A DNA stretch of 5,070 nucleotides from Rhizobiaceae bacterium (lineage in GTDB: Bacteria > Pseudomonadota > Alphaproteobacteria > Rhizobiales > Rhizobiaceae), in assembly GCA_016793565.1 (NCBI GenBank), contig JAEUMA010000445.1:1-5070 (forward strand), read 5' to 3'. The stretch's first letter is position 1; the number at the start of each line of letters is the position of its first letter. Shown one piece after another: positions 4,375 through 5,070 of the stretch. Below the pieces are notes generated by a model. The model made no database searches, was not told the origin of the DNA, and saw nothing but the letters and a program-made list of their open reading frames with translations. Made by a program: the position numbers and the translations under genes.

Positions 4375-5070
4375 CTACGCCGCCTGCGCCAGCCGCTCCC
4401 CCGCCATACGAAAAGAGATCGCCTCGGCCAGATGCAGGCGGCCGACCGCTTCGCTGCCGTCGAGATCGGCGAGCGTACGCGCCACCTTGAGCACGCGATG
4501 ATAGGCGCGGGCTGAGAATCCGAGCTTCTCCGCCGCCTCGCGCAGCAGGCTGGCGCCGGCGGTGTCCGGCACAGCCACCCGGTCGATCACCGAGGTGCTG
4601 GATTGCGCGTTGGTGACGGCCTGGCCCAGGCCGAGCCTTTCGTAGCGATGCGCTTGCACGGCGCGCGCGGCGGCCACACGGGCGGCCACGGCAGCGCTGG
4701 CCTCGGCGGCACCGGGCCGGATCAGATCGCCCGCCGAGACGGCCGGAACCTCTATGCGCAGGTCGATGCGATCGAGCAGCGGCCCGGAAATGCGGGCCTG
4801 GTAGTCCGCCATGCAGCGCGGCCCGCGTGCGCAGCGATAGCCTGGCTCTCCCGCCTTGCCGCAACGGCACGGGTTCATCGCCGCCACCAGCTGTACACGC
4901 GAGGGGTAGGTGACACGGCTGTTGGCGCGCGCGATGACGCATTCGCCGGTCTCCAGAGGCTGGCGCAGCGAGTCCAGCACCTGCGGCGTGAATTCCGGGA
5001 GCTCGTCGAGGAACAGCACGCCGTGATGGGCAAGCGAGGCCTCGCCCGGCCGTACGCGCAGGCCACCGCC
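4375..5070 (-). CDS. comM: ComM/YifB family Mg-chelatase-like AAA+ ATPase, C-terminal half (5' end outside window)
   Basis: The frame runs from the right window edge to a TAG stop at 4377-4375 and gives 231 residues of a protein usually near 510. Numbering from the window edge, it begins GGGLRVRPGEASLAHHG, then the Walker B strand VLFLDELPEF (18-27, D22-E23), the sensor-1 region MNPCRCG (65-71) and SGPLLDRIDL (95-104) with its likely arginine finger region. Four cysteines (68, 70, 80, 86) form the C-x-C-x9-C-x5-C cluster typical of this family and possibly bind metal. The end, FSARAYHRVLKVARTLADL (185-203) and HLAEAIS, is the conserved Mg_chelatase_C domain. Walker A and the N-terminal Lon-like domain lie beyond the window. 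ComM is a hexameric helicase that promotes branch migration during natural transformation; many bacteria not known to be competent carry it, so its role here may be broader recombination. It converges on the peptidase gene. Confidence 0.95.
   Translation of the reverse strand, partial: GGGLRVRPGEASLAHHGVLFLDELPEFTPQVLDSLRQPLETGECVIARANSRVTYPSRVQLVAAMNPCRCGKAGEPGYRCARGPRCMADYQARISGPLLDRIDLRIEVPAVSAGDLIRPGAAEASAAVAARVAAARAVQAHRYERLGLGQAVTNAQSSTSVIDRVAVPDTAGASLLREAAEKLGFSARAYHRVLKVARTLADLDGSEAVGRLHLAEAISFRMAGERLAQAA

Noticed and set aside
3591..4490. 299-codon plus-strand open frame overlapping two genes
   Set aside because: It is the shifted frame of the peptidase gene running into the antisense of comM, with an Arg/Pro-rich shadow composition.
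1..5070. Mobile element, CRISPR array, tRNA or phage signature
   Set aside because: I looked for direct repeats with regular spacing, terminal inverted repeats, transposase or integrase motifs and cloverleaf sequences and saw none.

Overview
This 5,070-base window is GC-rich chromosomal DNA that looks like an alphaproteobacterium, most likely of the Hyphomicrobiales (rhizobia/Brucella-like) group. The clues are a PmtA-type phospholipid methyltransferase tail, a rhizobial-type PyrF, an intracellular Cys-type PHB depolymerase, a BTLCP-family cysteine peptidase, and an exact CtrA-type box (TTAA-N7-TTAA). The genus cannot be named from the sequence alone. No mobile element, CRISPR array, tRNA or rRNA was seen, and the coding density and base composition look like ordinary core chromosome.

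Layout. Bases 1-1868 form a tight plus-strand gene cluster: the 3' end of a PmtA-like methyltransferase, an NAD(P)H-dependent FMN reductase-like flavoprotein, pyrF (UMP synthesis), and a small DUF1330 protein. Junctions are 2 nt, a GTGA start/stop overlap, and 14 nt, which suggests one transcript. Bases 1869-2055 carry a weak hairpin region and then a plausible promoter for phaZ (2056-3333), the intracellular poly-3-hydroxybutyrate depolymerase. The -35 element of that promoter lies in a TGC-N3-GCA palindrome resembling PhaR operators. A perfect 8-bp stem-loop follows phaZ.

Bases 3334-3540 are a compact regulatory region holding the phaZ hairpin, a second inverted repeat, a TTGACA -35 element and a CtrA-like box nested in an 8-bp inverted repeat. 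It leads into a secreted transglutaminase-like cysteine peptidase (3541-4158). Bases 4159-4374 separate this gene from a convergent minus-strand gene and contain two hairpins. The window ends inside that gene, the C-terminal half of a ComM/YifB Mg-chelatase-like AAA+ ATPase.

How the genes relate: the first cluster mixes membrane lipid, redox and pyrimidine functions, so it reads as a conserved housekeeping neighbourhood more than a pathway. phaZ is its own unit for mobilising carbon reserves. The peptidase may be under cell-cycle control through CtrA. I found no convincing undescribed multi-gene system; the most interesting signals are the two putative operators in front of phaZ and the peptidase gene.
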